Below, one piece after another: positions 26,701 through 38,300 of a DNA stretch of 64,000 nt. Each line of letters begins with the position of its first letter. Position 1 is the stretch's first letter. The notes beneath the pieces were generated by a model that saw nothing but the letters and a program-made list of their open reading frames with translations, was not told the DNA's origin and ran no database searches. A program made the position numbers and the translations under genes. The stretch is from Pelecanus crispus (taxonomy: Eukaryota; Chordata; Aves; Pelecaniformes; Pelecanidae), in NCBI RefSeq assembly GCF_030463565.1, contig NC_134643.1:80907721-80971720 (forward strand), given 5' to 3'.

Positions 26701-28940
26701 AGAAGGTACAGGTGGGACTGTGGGCTAGTGCAGATTTTTTTTTTTAATCTCACTTTGATCGAGGAAATAGAAAACACTGCTATGTAAAATAAGACAAAAT
26801 ATATATTTTTTTAAAGATAAATAATGCTGAGGAGTTTATTCCTCTAGCATTTCCATGTACATGTTAAGATATTTGAATCAATATTTTAAAAAGAGGAATT
26901 TAAAGCAGAAAACTCAATACGTGAGTTTACCTAGATGAATGATGAGTATGCATCAGTTCTATTGGAGGTTGATCTGAGGTGCACAGGAGGTACTACTGAG
27001 TAGTGGGAGTTGTTGCTCTCTGTGCTGTTTCTTTGCAAGTGGGAATTTGGTGTCTCAACTTTATGGCTCTGTTTTGTAAATCCAGTACAGCATTGCTCAC
27101 TGGAAAATGTTACAATCTATGCAAAACTGTAAGTATTCTGTGCCACAAGCCTCAGATTTTCATCACTTGACTATTACACCACCTGTGTGTAATTAGCAGC
27201 TTGATATCAGATGATAACTAGAAAGTTACATTAAAATGGAAAACCTAGGCAACCAGATTTTCTATTTTCATTTTAAACAGACAAGAATAGACACCACAAA
27301 TGTATACCGGTCCCTTCTGTGGACATATTCTTTCAAACATTTCTTAGCAGCTTTACTCTTTTAACCAAGGACATAACTGGCTGAATGCGTATCAAACGTG
27401 ATGTTATTCATGTTAATATTTTCAAATTAGAAGCTATCTGTGGTATATTTTACAGAAACTGTTTCAGTGCTAGCCAAAACCTGAAAGTTGCAGTTACTGA
27501 AGGTCTGGCAAGACAGAAATCTAATGTTGGTTTAAAGGAGCAATGTGTTGTTAGTGCTTGACTTGTCTTCAGGAGCAGTTCTGACAGATGGTAGGTTTTA
27601 AGCTTATTAACATTTTAACTCAGGCAGATGGTTTAGTCCCTGTGTTGTCCATGCTGAATGAACATAAAACTGTCCCAGAAAGGCTGGGCTGAGGCAGAAG
27701 GTCTGCTCAGAGCAGGAAACAAGGGGGACACCTCTGTGTCGTGGCTCCTGGCTATCACCCATGTTTCCAGATGTGCCTAGGGGAGCATGGCACCTAAATC
27801 CCATTGCCTTGCCTACTTAAATGGCAACCAAAAAAAGTGAATGCCAGCCCTGAAGCACACACACCCCCCAGTTTTATGATCCTCCCACCACTTACTTTCC
27901 CCAGGACTAGCTTTGCTGCCGCCAGACTGCACGCAGCACAACACAACCACATGAAACCCGTCTGGCCAACTGCGAGGTTTCTGGTTACAGACTCAGCTTC
28001 AGAGTGAACTTGGCCCCTGCTGCAGAGTTAATTGGAAATATTTGTCCAGCGAACTTGCCTGGAGGATTTCGTGTGCTGTTTGATTTCCTCATTCTTGGTG
28101 TTTAATCTGTCATATCAGAACATGTAGCTTAGTACAGTTGGTTGGTATCGTCTAGAGGAGTGGGAAGGGTGGCGGGTGAAGCCAGCAGACGGTGCAGCCC
28201 CAGCAAGGCAAGTCCCATGGATCCCCACCTGCTGGCAAGCCTGACAGGGACAAAGGGGGTGAGGTTTCCGCCAGAGATTTTGGAGGAGGAGGGTTGATGG
28301 ACGGCCGCCTGCTGACAGCAGGGGCTGGTTGGATCATTGGCATTCAGTACAATGCCCTCCTTTGGGTAAAAGGGATAGAAATAAGGTATCTCTGTGCAGG
28401 ATCGTTGGCTGATTACCCCAGTGTAACTGCCAAGCCATCCTAATTGCATTTGTCCTTTAATCCAAAATGTTCTTAATGAAGTCATCCAAACCTTTAAAGT
28501 AGAAGTATTTGTTTCACTGCTGCTCTAAAAATAGGTGAATCTCTTCTTCCTTGCTCTTTTTAAACTAGTTGAGCAATACCTTGACTTTATTTTAAAGCCC
28601 TTTTGCCAAGTTTTTGTCTTAAGCACCAGTGACAAGAATACAAAAGGAATTAGAAAATTATTATGGGATTAAGACAGAATCCTGCTCATACACAGAAGAC
28701 ATGTTGATTCCTTGTCCTTCAAAGAGAGCAGTATAGGTTCTGCAATTAAATCTAGCATAGCAGAATACAAAAAGTGTTCACGTGCAGTAATGTATGTGGT
28801 AAGTACGAAAGTAATGCACAGAACAAGCTTTGATTAAAAAAACCAACCACCACCACCCACAAAACAGTATTCAATGGAATAGCCAAAAATCTCTTTCAAT
28901 TTTTAGTGAACTGAAGAAAAAGTATTCTAGTTAAAAGCTG
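17721..28940. other. non-coding, no gene recognised
   Basis: Overlapping frames on both strands around 18.5, 22, 24.8, 25.3 and 28.2 kb carry no family signature. No transposon ends were recognised in these 11 kb. Confidence 0.65.
23582..23599. repeat. poly-T tract of 18 bases
   Basis: Homopolymer run with no associated element recognised. Confidence 0.8.
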
Positions 28941-29022
28941 TCCCTGCTCACTGCAGGGGGGTTGGGCTAGATGACCTCTAAAGGTCCCTTCCAACCCAAA
29001 GCATTCTATGATTCTATGATTC
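28941..29022 (+). mobile_element. CR1 LINE 3' tail
   Basis: A short 5'-truncated CR1 end on the plus strand. GGGTTGGGCTAGATGACCTC is followed by AAGGTCCCTTCCAACCCAAA and then ATTCTATGATTCTATGATTC. Its wording differs from the 58676 tail, so it is another subfamily. Confidence 0.93.
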
Positions 29023-32000
29023 ACCTACATTTGTGAAGAAATGGTTATTTCTGTCTATGGTAAACAACAAAAGTGGGTACACTTCTGACTTACTGATTTT
29101 ATAATGTGTTGTTTCTGTCTCTCTCATCAGCAAAGAGGTGCTTTGCTGCATAGGCAGACATTTTTCCAATTCCATGGTAATATCCCATATGGAGTAAAAT
29201 TAGATGGGATACAAAAATAAAGTATTTGATACTTCTTTGAGAGTTGTCCTCCACATCTACATTTCAGCAAATAGAAATGCCCCCTCCATATCCTCTTCCT
29301 TGTAACCACAGATATGTCCACAGTTTTCATAACAAAGCCATATATATGAGAAGGAAATTTTTTTTTGGAAAATGACATACAGCTTTCTGGATTCCTGTTT
29401 GTTACAAAATCTGACCAAAAAATAATTACTTTCAAACTCTACTGAGTGGACTTTCAACTATTTGAAACTCCCAGCTAACTGACAGTCAGTCTTAAACCAT
29501 GAACTCTAAGCTTAGTGCTTGCAAACCGTAAAGTCAATGTTTAATGGGAATCTTGCATCAGTGAAGACTACAGGATGTGGCCATGTGCATTACTCTGTTG
29601 CTTATTCCAGTTCCTGTTTTCTCCTCCCTTTGAAAGCCCCATTTGAAGTTGCTTCTTAATCTCCTAAGTTGTTGACTTGAAAGTGCATATCAGCCCTCTT
29701 AAGTATGAGTCACACCAGCCCTCAGTCATCAGTATTGTCCAGAAATGTAATGTTTCCCTTCTCATCTCTTCTTACCCCCTTAACCAAGGGCAGCTATGAT
29801 TCATATTGTAAAAGGGCTTGATTTGCATTTGATATGAGTCAACAACTAATTCAAGATCGAGAAAGAGCATCAAACAGGCCGTACAAAAAGGGAAGGAAGC
29901 TTTCTTGTTTACTGTGGCTGATTCAAAAATAGAGGCATAAACGTTATACTTGAAAAATCAAAAGGTAGGTTACACTGTCTTGAAAACCACTTCACACAGA
30001 TACTACAAACGTTTGAAGAAAATAATGTTAAAATATACTATGTTCCAAGCAAATCAAAATGTTGTTTCTTTCTTAAACATCCCTGCCCAGGAAACATTTC
30101 TGCTTTTATTTCTTTACAGAAATCCTTGTGCTAGACTCTTTGCAGGTGAGCAAAACAAGATGAAAAAATCTCCCATAAGAAATCCTTTTAGGAATGCACT
30201 TAAAGTGTACAAATCTCATCTTTATTTCAGACATAAGTAATTATGTGCTTACCTGCTATTGATGTCTGTAGGCTTTAATCACCTCTTTAAAGTTAAGTAC
30301 ATTTATAAATTATTTTCCTCCATTGAGGTCTAAATGCACAAAACAAGGCAGAGATCTAGGGAGGGGTCAAGACAGACCAAACAGCTATAATAAAACCTTA
30401 GGTCTCTGCTTGCCAATCTACAAATTTACTTCAGAGATCTTGAACTACTACCATTGATCAGTTCTGGATAAGTAATACAGCTGAGCAGGAGCAGACCTTG
30501 TAGGATGACTGCACCCTGTAGTCTCAGGGCAATTTTCCTTGGAGCAAATTAATATATGCACTATGAAACTTTTCTGTCTTTTACCTTCTCTTTTTCAAAA
30601 CTTAACTTTGCCCAGAAGATCACCTGTTTCTTTAAACCATCTTGAAAGAAGAGGCTGGAGGAGATAGAAAGGGGAATTCTTAATAACATAGTAAAGGAAT
30701 TAGCATGTCTGTTTTCCGTCTGCTTGTCTTTTAATATTCAGCTTCTGTTGCTCCCCATTTCCCATGTGCCATCATCACAGTTGTCTCCCTGAACTGTAAG
30801 TTCCTTGAGGTTAGTCTTGTGTCTTTAGGTCGCGGTCAACAAATCACTTGGCATTTTCAATGTAAGCTAATGACTGCTCAAAGGAAGAGTTTGGAGAAAG
30901 GAAGATGGGTACCTGATGAAAGTCAGGCTGCTTACATTAACAGCTGTAAAATAAGTGAGAAAATAAGGTGTCAGACCTCACCAAGGACCCATTAACCTTT
31001 CATTTCTCCTTGAAGCAGGGGAAAAAATGTAAGTGACGATGCAGCAAATTCTGCATAGCTCTCCATCAGGCTCTGAGCTGGTGCTCCTTTGCTTGTAGCT
31101 CTCCACAGTGTTTTGTTCAGTCCTTTAAACCAATGTTGGCTGATCCCTTCTTTCTTTTCTAGTCTGCTCTGGTTTGGATCTTGGAGCTTCAGGATGTTTG
31201 TCTTTCCTCTTTCTTTTGTGCAAATTTAAGGTGGGCACTATTTGTGTGGGCTTTCTTAGTAATCTCCTCAAAGAAATGAGTTTTATAAAACAAAACTTGT
31301 TTTACAGGAAACAAGTGATTTTTATGACTGCATTTGCTGTCAAATACCTTGTGTGTGCTATTTTGTGACTACAAAGACTTTAAGTCATGTAATACATTGT
31401 CACAGTATGTCTTCTGCTTCAATTTGTTTCAATATATTTATAAAACTTTACAAAAAATGCACTAATAGCATCATTGGTTCTCCAAGGCAGGTAACTTCTA
31501 TGCAAATAGAAATTTTATGTGTGAGATCACATATTTCATGGTTGCATACTCTAATGGTGGTATTTCTGGAAATTAGGGATAATAATCCACAACCAAAACA
31601 TGAATACTTACTCATCTATGTAGGTAAACCTATATACACCAAATATGGCCTATAGGTCTAACCCTGTTTAAAATTACAATCACAGAGGTTTTTTTTCCCT
31701 CCACAGTTTCTGAATTTTTCTATTTTTGACATTTGTTGTTGTTGAAGGTGGAGGGGGTGGTGTTCCTCTCCCTATATCTGCATTAATTCTCAGACAAATG
31801 CTACATGTTTCTGATCAGTCTTCTCTACTCCTGGTATCCTCACACATTTCATGTACTCACTTTTGTATTTCCTGCATTAAAATTTTACACACTACCGATC
31901 TAGAACCTTTAAGTAAAGTACCATCTGCAACGTAAATTTCTCCTCCAAAGCTGTTAAAAGGAGTAGGTTTATGTTTGGAAGGCCAGCCGGCCTTAATCGC

Positions 32001-33879
32001 TGGTATTACCTTTTGCAAAGTCTAATTTTTGCGTTATGGTCTCTTGCAGTGACAGACCGCATCCTGTCTGAGACCGAGAAAATTTTCTCGAACCTATTTA
32101 CATGAACAACATCAGACTCTGGTGTTTGTACTACCTCTCTTTTATTGAAAGCTCAGACAGACTGTCTGCTGACACAAGGTCTTTTCCAGGTTTATATTCT
32201 AGCTATAAATCTTCCAACAGTAATTGAAAGAATAACCTTTTCAAGCAAAGTTGTGTTTGTGAAACCCTTTTCTCCACCATTGTCATAAGCAGTTTGCCGT
32301 CTGCTTCTGCAAAAGAGGAACTGGTTTTTTCGTGCGTGCATAAGCACCAGAGACTTTTCATTTTTCTGTCCATATTCAGTGGCATTCAGCTTAAGTTAGG
32401 TTTCCTGCAGCATAACTACAGTCTCTGGCAATTCCCATTGTTGCAAAAATGTTGATGCGAGGCCTCACATAGTGGGCTCAGTTGACAATTGTGCATAGCA
32501 ATTACCATCAGAGAATCAAATGAAGGGTGACTTGTTCATAAACTGTTCTTTGGCTAATTATTATGATTAGCATCTGTCATACACTATCCATTTTTTGCAG
32601 ATTAAAGTTTTTAGATCAACAGTTGTGGCAGCCAGATCGGATATAATTTTTTCAGCCAAATTTATCATTCCTGTGTACTTTCCTTCTCTGTAAGTAAAGA
32701 AATATTGATAACCATCTATAAACCCCCAAGGCCTAGCAGGGCCCCTAGATCAGTCCTGGTTTTCCTACGTAAGTTAATTATTCACCCCCACGTTTACACT
32801 GCCGCCTGTCAAGTTTCAAGCTTACACCGCCGACTCTGTGACCATGATACCGTTCCCTTCTTTATACTCACAGCAAAATGCCACCAAGAAACTTTAGTAT
32901 CTTCCCATGCTTGGATATACTTTTGTGAAATGATACAGGTGCACAGTGTAGCCCAAAAGTTACGGTAAAGCACTGTGTTCAGAGGGCATAAGTTAAAATT
33001 TCAGAGACATGTGAAATTTTCTAAAGAAATTTTCCAAAACCTGGTTGAAGTGCTTAGGGTGAGATGACAGGGAGAGGGGCAATATACATTTATTAAGAAA
33101 TGTCTTAATAATCCTGATAGATATGTGGGGTTCTGTACACAGGCATTGGCTCGGCCCCTTAGGAGGTAGGTGTAGGTAAAGAGCTTCCCCTTTCTCTTCT
33201 GGAGCTGGTACAGGAAAGAGCCCTTCTAAAGGTGCGTCAGTACTCTCTGCTAGATTCAGAGCAATAAGTCTAATTTCTTCCTTAAGTTTTCATCTAAGTA
33301 CACTTCTCAGTATGTGTTGGCACACATATAACAGTATAACAGGGAAAATGAGTTCTGTTAACTTTATTTTGTATTCCGCTGATAGCTTTTCTATGCCATT
33401 AAAAACATCTGAGAATATATTTTCTACCTTTTAGTGGCTTCTGTCCTCCTACTGTATTCACTTTCTTAACAACCTAATATCTGGCATTTTCACCCCTGGA
33501 GTAAGTACTCCCTTTCCTGAAAATGTTTTATAAGAAAACAATTATAAATGTTATTTCTTCAAGATTTTGTTATACTTTCACTTGGAGTTCATATCCACAC
33601 ATAACAGTTTGATTTCACTCTAGTGTCATCAAAGAAAGCTTTTATCAACTTGTTTTCATATAAATATGTTTTCTTTTCAAAACCATTTTTGTAACTTCAG
33701 CTAACTAGCAGCCTGTACACATTCTTTGGGTGTGAGAATAACTTATGCACTGAAGTCTAGCCTACGAAAACATGGTATTTGAGTTAGTGGTTGTAGCTGT
33801 ATATGAAAAGAGTCCCACAACGTTTTCCTCTCTCTTCCTCTTCACAGTATGTGCATGCACACTCTGCTTCTTCTTGTCC
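29023..33879. other. non-coding, no gene recognised
   Basis: AT-rich, with short open frames only. A perfect 16-bp palindrome at 32075-32090 is the one structure noted. Confidence 0.65.
32075..32090. other. 16-bp perfect palindrome
   Basis: CGAGAAAATTTTCTCG reads identically on both strands. It could extrude or be bound by a dimeric factor. No context supports a specific role. Confidence 0.4.
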
Positions 33880-34092
33880 TGGGGTTTGACTATGTCAAAG
33901 CCTTGCTAAAACTAAGGTATACAGCACCCACTGCCTTCCCCACCGCAGTTGTCTACAGGGCCAATCACCTTGTCAGAGAAAACAATGAGGCTGGTCAACA
34001 TGCTTTGCCCTTGGTAAATCTATGCTGACCGTGCCCAGTCACCTCCTTGCCTTTCCCATGCCTGGAAATGGCTTCTATGCTCCACAACCTCC
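33880..34092 (-). mobile_element. CR1 pol remnant, left part (split by LTR)
   Basis: The complement translates, with frame breaks, to diverged reverse-transcriptase blocks: QHRFTKGKACPTSLIVFSDK matches the CR1 QHGFTKGKSCLTNL block, and a degraded FSKAFD block follows. Similarity ends near 33880, so the 3' half of the element is missing. The copy continues on the other side of the solo LTR at 34093-34690. Confidence 0.8.
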
Positions 34093-34690
34093 TGTGCTGG
34101 TTTTGGCTGGGATAGAGTTAATTTTCTTCATAGTAGCTAGTATGGGGCTATGCTTTGGATTTGTGCTGAAAACAGTGCTGGTAATACAGGGATGTTTTGG
34201 TTACTGCTGAGCAGTGCTTACACACAGCCAAGGCCTTTTCTGCTTCTCACCCCACCCCACCAGTGAGCCGGCTGGGGGTGCACAAGAAGTTGGGAGGGGA
34301 CACAGCTGGGACGGCTGACCCCAACTGACCAAAGGGGTATTCCATACCATATGATGTCATGCTCAGCATATAAAGCTGGGGGAAGAAGAAGGAAAGGGGG
34401 GGTGTTCGGACTGATGGTGTTTGTCTTCGCAAATAACCATTACACATGACGGAGCCCTGCTTTCCCGGAGATGGCTGAACATCTCCCTGCCAATGGAAGT
34501 AGTGAATTAATTCCTTGTTTTGCTTTGCTTGCATGCACAGCTTTTGCTTTACTTACTAAACCGTCTCTATCTCAACCCACAAGTTTTCTCACTTTTACTC
34601 TTCTGATTCTCTCCCCCATCCCACTGGGGTGGGGGGAGTGAGCAAGTGGCTGTGTGGTGCTTAGCTGCTGGCTGGGGTCAAACCACAAGA
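34093..34690 (+). mobile_element. solo LTR, ERVL-like, inserted into CR1
   Basis: A ~598-bp element starting TGTGCTGGTTTTGGCTGGG and ending near GCTGGCTGGGGTCAAACCAC. I recognise these termini from the ERVL-type LTR that is abundant in neoavian genomes. A TATAAA at 34369-34374 is placed as expected for a U3 promoter. No internal retroviral sequence is attached, so it is a solo LTR left by recombination. Flanks are CCTCC on the left and CCTTC on the right, which fits a 5-bp target duplication with one mismatch. Both flanks map to the same point of the CR1 frame. Confidence 0.88.
34369..34374 (+). promoter_or_regulatory. TATA box of the solo LTR
   Basis: TATAAA in the context AGCATATAAAGCTGG, about 277 bp into the LTR. 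It is a plausible remnant promoter in the plus orientation. Confidence 0.55.
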
Positions 34691-35300
34691 CCTTCCCAGG
34701 GACCTAGGTGAGCCTGATTGACCTGGACCAACCTCCTCACCACCTTCTTGCAGAGGGGTGTGATATTTGCCTTTCTCCAGTGATCAGGAATCTCCCCTGA
34801 CTGCCATGACCTTTCGAAGAGGACAGAGAGCATCCTCACAATGACAATGAGCTGCTCCTTCAGCACCTCCGGACCCATCCACTCTGGTACATGGAGTCCT
34901 GTTTGTCCAAGTGGGTTAAATGATCCCTAATTTCATCTTCGTCTGCTGTGGGTACTGCTTCATGCCCATGGACTCTTCTAGGAGGCTCAGGCACCTGGGG
35001 GCAAAGCCTACTAATGAAAACTGAGGCAAAAAGGCATCATGTAACTTAGCCTTTTCCATGTCCCTTGTCACTAGATCCCAATGAGCAAAAGGCTCATGCT
35101 TTTTTTAGCTTTCCTTTTGCTGCCAATGTACTTAAAAAAACCCTTCTTGTCCTTCACATCCCTTGCTAGTTCCAGCTCCAGCTGAGTTTTGGCTTTCCCA
35201 GTTCCATCCTTGCCAGCTCAAGCTCAAGTGTCTCTGTTCTTCCTGGGTAGCTTGTCCCTGCTTCCACTTTCTATGGACTTCCTTTTGGTATCTAAATCAG
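34691..35300 (-). mobile_element. CR1 pol remnant, right part (split by LTR)
   Basis: The minus-strand frame at 34678-34878 reads MGPEVLKEQL, FERSWQSGEIPDHWRKANI and TPLCKK, the diverged N-terminal part of the CR1 reverse transcriptase. Further upstream, toward 35300, degraded matches to the CR1 linker are visible (LELA-RDVKDKKGFFKYI-type and WKQGQATQEE-type), with stops and frameshifts. The 201-bp open frame also runs a few codons into the LTR and is not a gene. The right boundary is approximate. Confidence 0.82.
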
Positions 35301-38300
35301 ATCAGTCTTCCTCTTCAGTTTTGGCTCTATGATCCACAGAACCAAATCAAAATCTGATTAAAAATTTAAGCAGTCACAGTCAAAAAATTGTTATAAATAC
35401 CTCAGAAGTCTTTCCATCTTTCTATCTCTCCTAGGAATTTCTATCCCTGTAGCGTATTTTTTACTAAAACTGTATCATTGTGATTTCTGTAATTTAGAAT
35501 GACAACTAGTTTGCTCTTCTCCTTAATAAATCTAGTGTTTCTGACTATATATATACTATAGCTACTTCTGCCTTCCCCCCACTCATTGTCTTCATAAAGA
35601 GGAAAATGTTCCTTGAACCTCTTCCAGTTGTGCACCAGATGTATTGGAGCAGTGCTGTGACTGACATAAGCCCTGCGCTTACCCCTTTATTTTTGACTCA
35701 AGTTCTAGAGGCCACCTCCAAATTTAATGTACCAGATAATGCTCAGGAGTGATCATCAGTCTAGTGAGAATTTTACATTGCAACTTACAAATTATAGCGA
35801 GTCTTTTATAGAATAACCAAACTGTGAAAAGAGGGAATTTGTGAGAAATGGAGGCAGACAGGGCTCTCCACGAAGTCAGATAAATCTAAGGGCAGGATAA
35901 AATTGAAACGCTCCATGCCTTTTAGAGGGCTAGTTCTCTTCCAGAACGTGTCTTCTTTGCTCTAACCCACAAAAACATTGCCATTGTTCTTGCAGGAGCA
36001 ATAATATGGGCTTCTTTTTAATCATGTTCCAGTTACTTTTGTGCTTGATCTGGAAAGGAAAATACAGGAGGCCAATACTTGGCAAACTCTTTTGGTATAG
36101 CAGTTAAGAATAAATAGATGTACCATAGAGCCAATAATCAGAGAAAGTTTATATCCAACACCAATTGTGAAAATATGTATTCCTTTTTTGAAAATGTTTC
36201 CAAACTTACTTGTCTTCTGCAATATTCAAAGAAACTGTGTTAATTCAGATTTCCCCAGTTTTCTCTGTGAACTGTCTTCCTCCCTGAATAGTCCACAGAC
36301 TTTTACTGAAGGTACTGATACTTAAGATGACATTCTGCTCTTTGTCAGGGACTGGTGCTTTGACAGGATTGTTTACATTGCACAGATTATATTTTGAATG
36401 TTTTTTTGGCATGCATTTTGAAAATTATTTTATTGCAATATTCAAGTTTTGGGGAATTCATCTTTTCCCAATAAGTTTTGAACTGCTTAAATATTAGTTG
36501 AAGGACAAGAATTAATCATAAACAGAATTGAGTAAAAGTTATTTACTGATCATCTCACCCACTTTTGCAGTGTAGAAAGGGGGAGGCACTTACAGATAAA
36601 ACCTCAGTGCCAGTAAGCTCATCTTTTATTTGTATAGGATAATGCGACTCTCATTCTTACAATTTCAGGAGAATGACACAGAACAATTTATATATATTTG
36701 TCTGTAATACACAGCATAAGTTGTAAAGTCAGACCAATTTTGATTAAAATAAATACAAAAGAGAACAGGTTGAAGAGATCAGCAAAACCTGAAAAGTTTT
36801 CTACATCAGCACATCAGTCAGGTTTTACAATATATCTCTGCTCTGATGGCTACAGTTATGCTTATGCATTGCTCGTCAGCTGTTTCGGTCTTGCATTTTC
36901 ACTTTAAAGAAGTTTACAGAAAATTTTTGATTTATTAAAAGATTAGCAAGGTTCATACCAGTCCTATGGAGAGTTCAAAGTACTCAGAAGTTAAATGGAT
37001 AGCTTGAAAAATGTCGGGTGAAATGGCACTTTTCAGTGTTCACGGCTGATTTTTTTGTTTTGGAGCAATGTAACCCTAAGCCAGTGTGTCACAGTACATG
37101 AAGTTCCTATGAAAGTCAGTCAGGATATATCCTGTAGGATTGTTATGGAGCATGCAACCACGAAATATGGATCAGAAATGTAAAAATGGACCCAGAAATC
37201 TGCAACTAGTTAGAGCTGTGCAAGTTGTCCACAATGAAAACAGAAACTGCATGAGATTTGTTTAGTTTGAGGATTTGTTTAGAAATTCAGAATAAAAACT
37301 GTGTTTGTCCGAATGTTTGTCCAAGTTCACTAACTTGACTCCTGACTCTAAATTCATTTTCAAATAAACCTGGGTTGATTTATAAACCAGTGTCAAAATC
37401 ACGCTAAGCTTGTGGTTTTGTACAGTTTAAACTGGCCATGCTACTAAACCAGGTAGCACTCAGTGGTTTTGGCTGGGCTTGACTGGCTATTTTGAGTTCA
37501 TGAGAGCCCCAAGCTCAAGGTGGGAAGCCTGGAGGTGCCAACCCTGCCCTGCTCCCCCCCCCCCCTCCCAGGAGCCTTTGGCAGGGCTGCAGGCGTCGCG
37601 CAGGGGAGCCAGGTCAGCTTCTGCAAGGGCAGGACTGTGAGCGAAAGAATCCATCTTCCTCTCAGGAGCAGAGGCACTTCTGTGCTTGATCGCAGAAGAA
37701 AGCGTGTGTGCGTGTCTGTAAAGAGCTGCAAAGCTGATTTGGGGAGTATGCGTTCAGGCGCAGGAGTTACTGCTGCAAGTTCAAGACTTATTTTTTTCCA
37801 GTTGTGAGTTGAGAGTGTTTCTACTTGCCTTATTATGTCTATTAGTTTTCACCTCTTTCTTCAACACGTGCCAGATTTTATCAGCGATACATGTTTTGAG
37901 AGACGAGGAGCTATTTTTTGAATGGGGCTTGTGTTTCCATGACCGCTTCTTCTGCATCTGCCTTTGGTGATTCAGGAGCAAATTCATCCACTTGTCTTCT
38001 CTGAAGTATAACCCACTATGCTTCTCCTATTATGTGCAGAATTTGACATATTAAGTTTATTCCTTGTGCTGTATTTATTTTAAAACTTTATTCAGTCACA
38101 TGTCTGTGTGTATTTAAAAGGAGCCACAAATATTTGTGAGGAAATTTTAATGCTTACCAATTAGTTTTGTGCGGCTTGGTGTTAGATTGGGTACTTAATA
38201 ACTGTGGTTTTATCAACCTTGGCTGATATTTCCTAATTATTCGTATCTAGAAGTGTTATCAGCCACCACAGAGTGTAACCAGCATCATTTTAAGCTCTCT

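Noticed and set aside
33880..35300. A single intact CR1 gene
   Set aside because: The two halves contain stops and frameshifts, lack the 3' half and are separated by an LTR, so this is a dead remnant.
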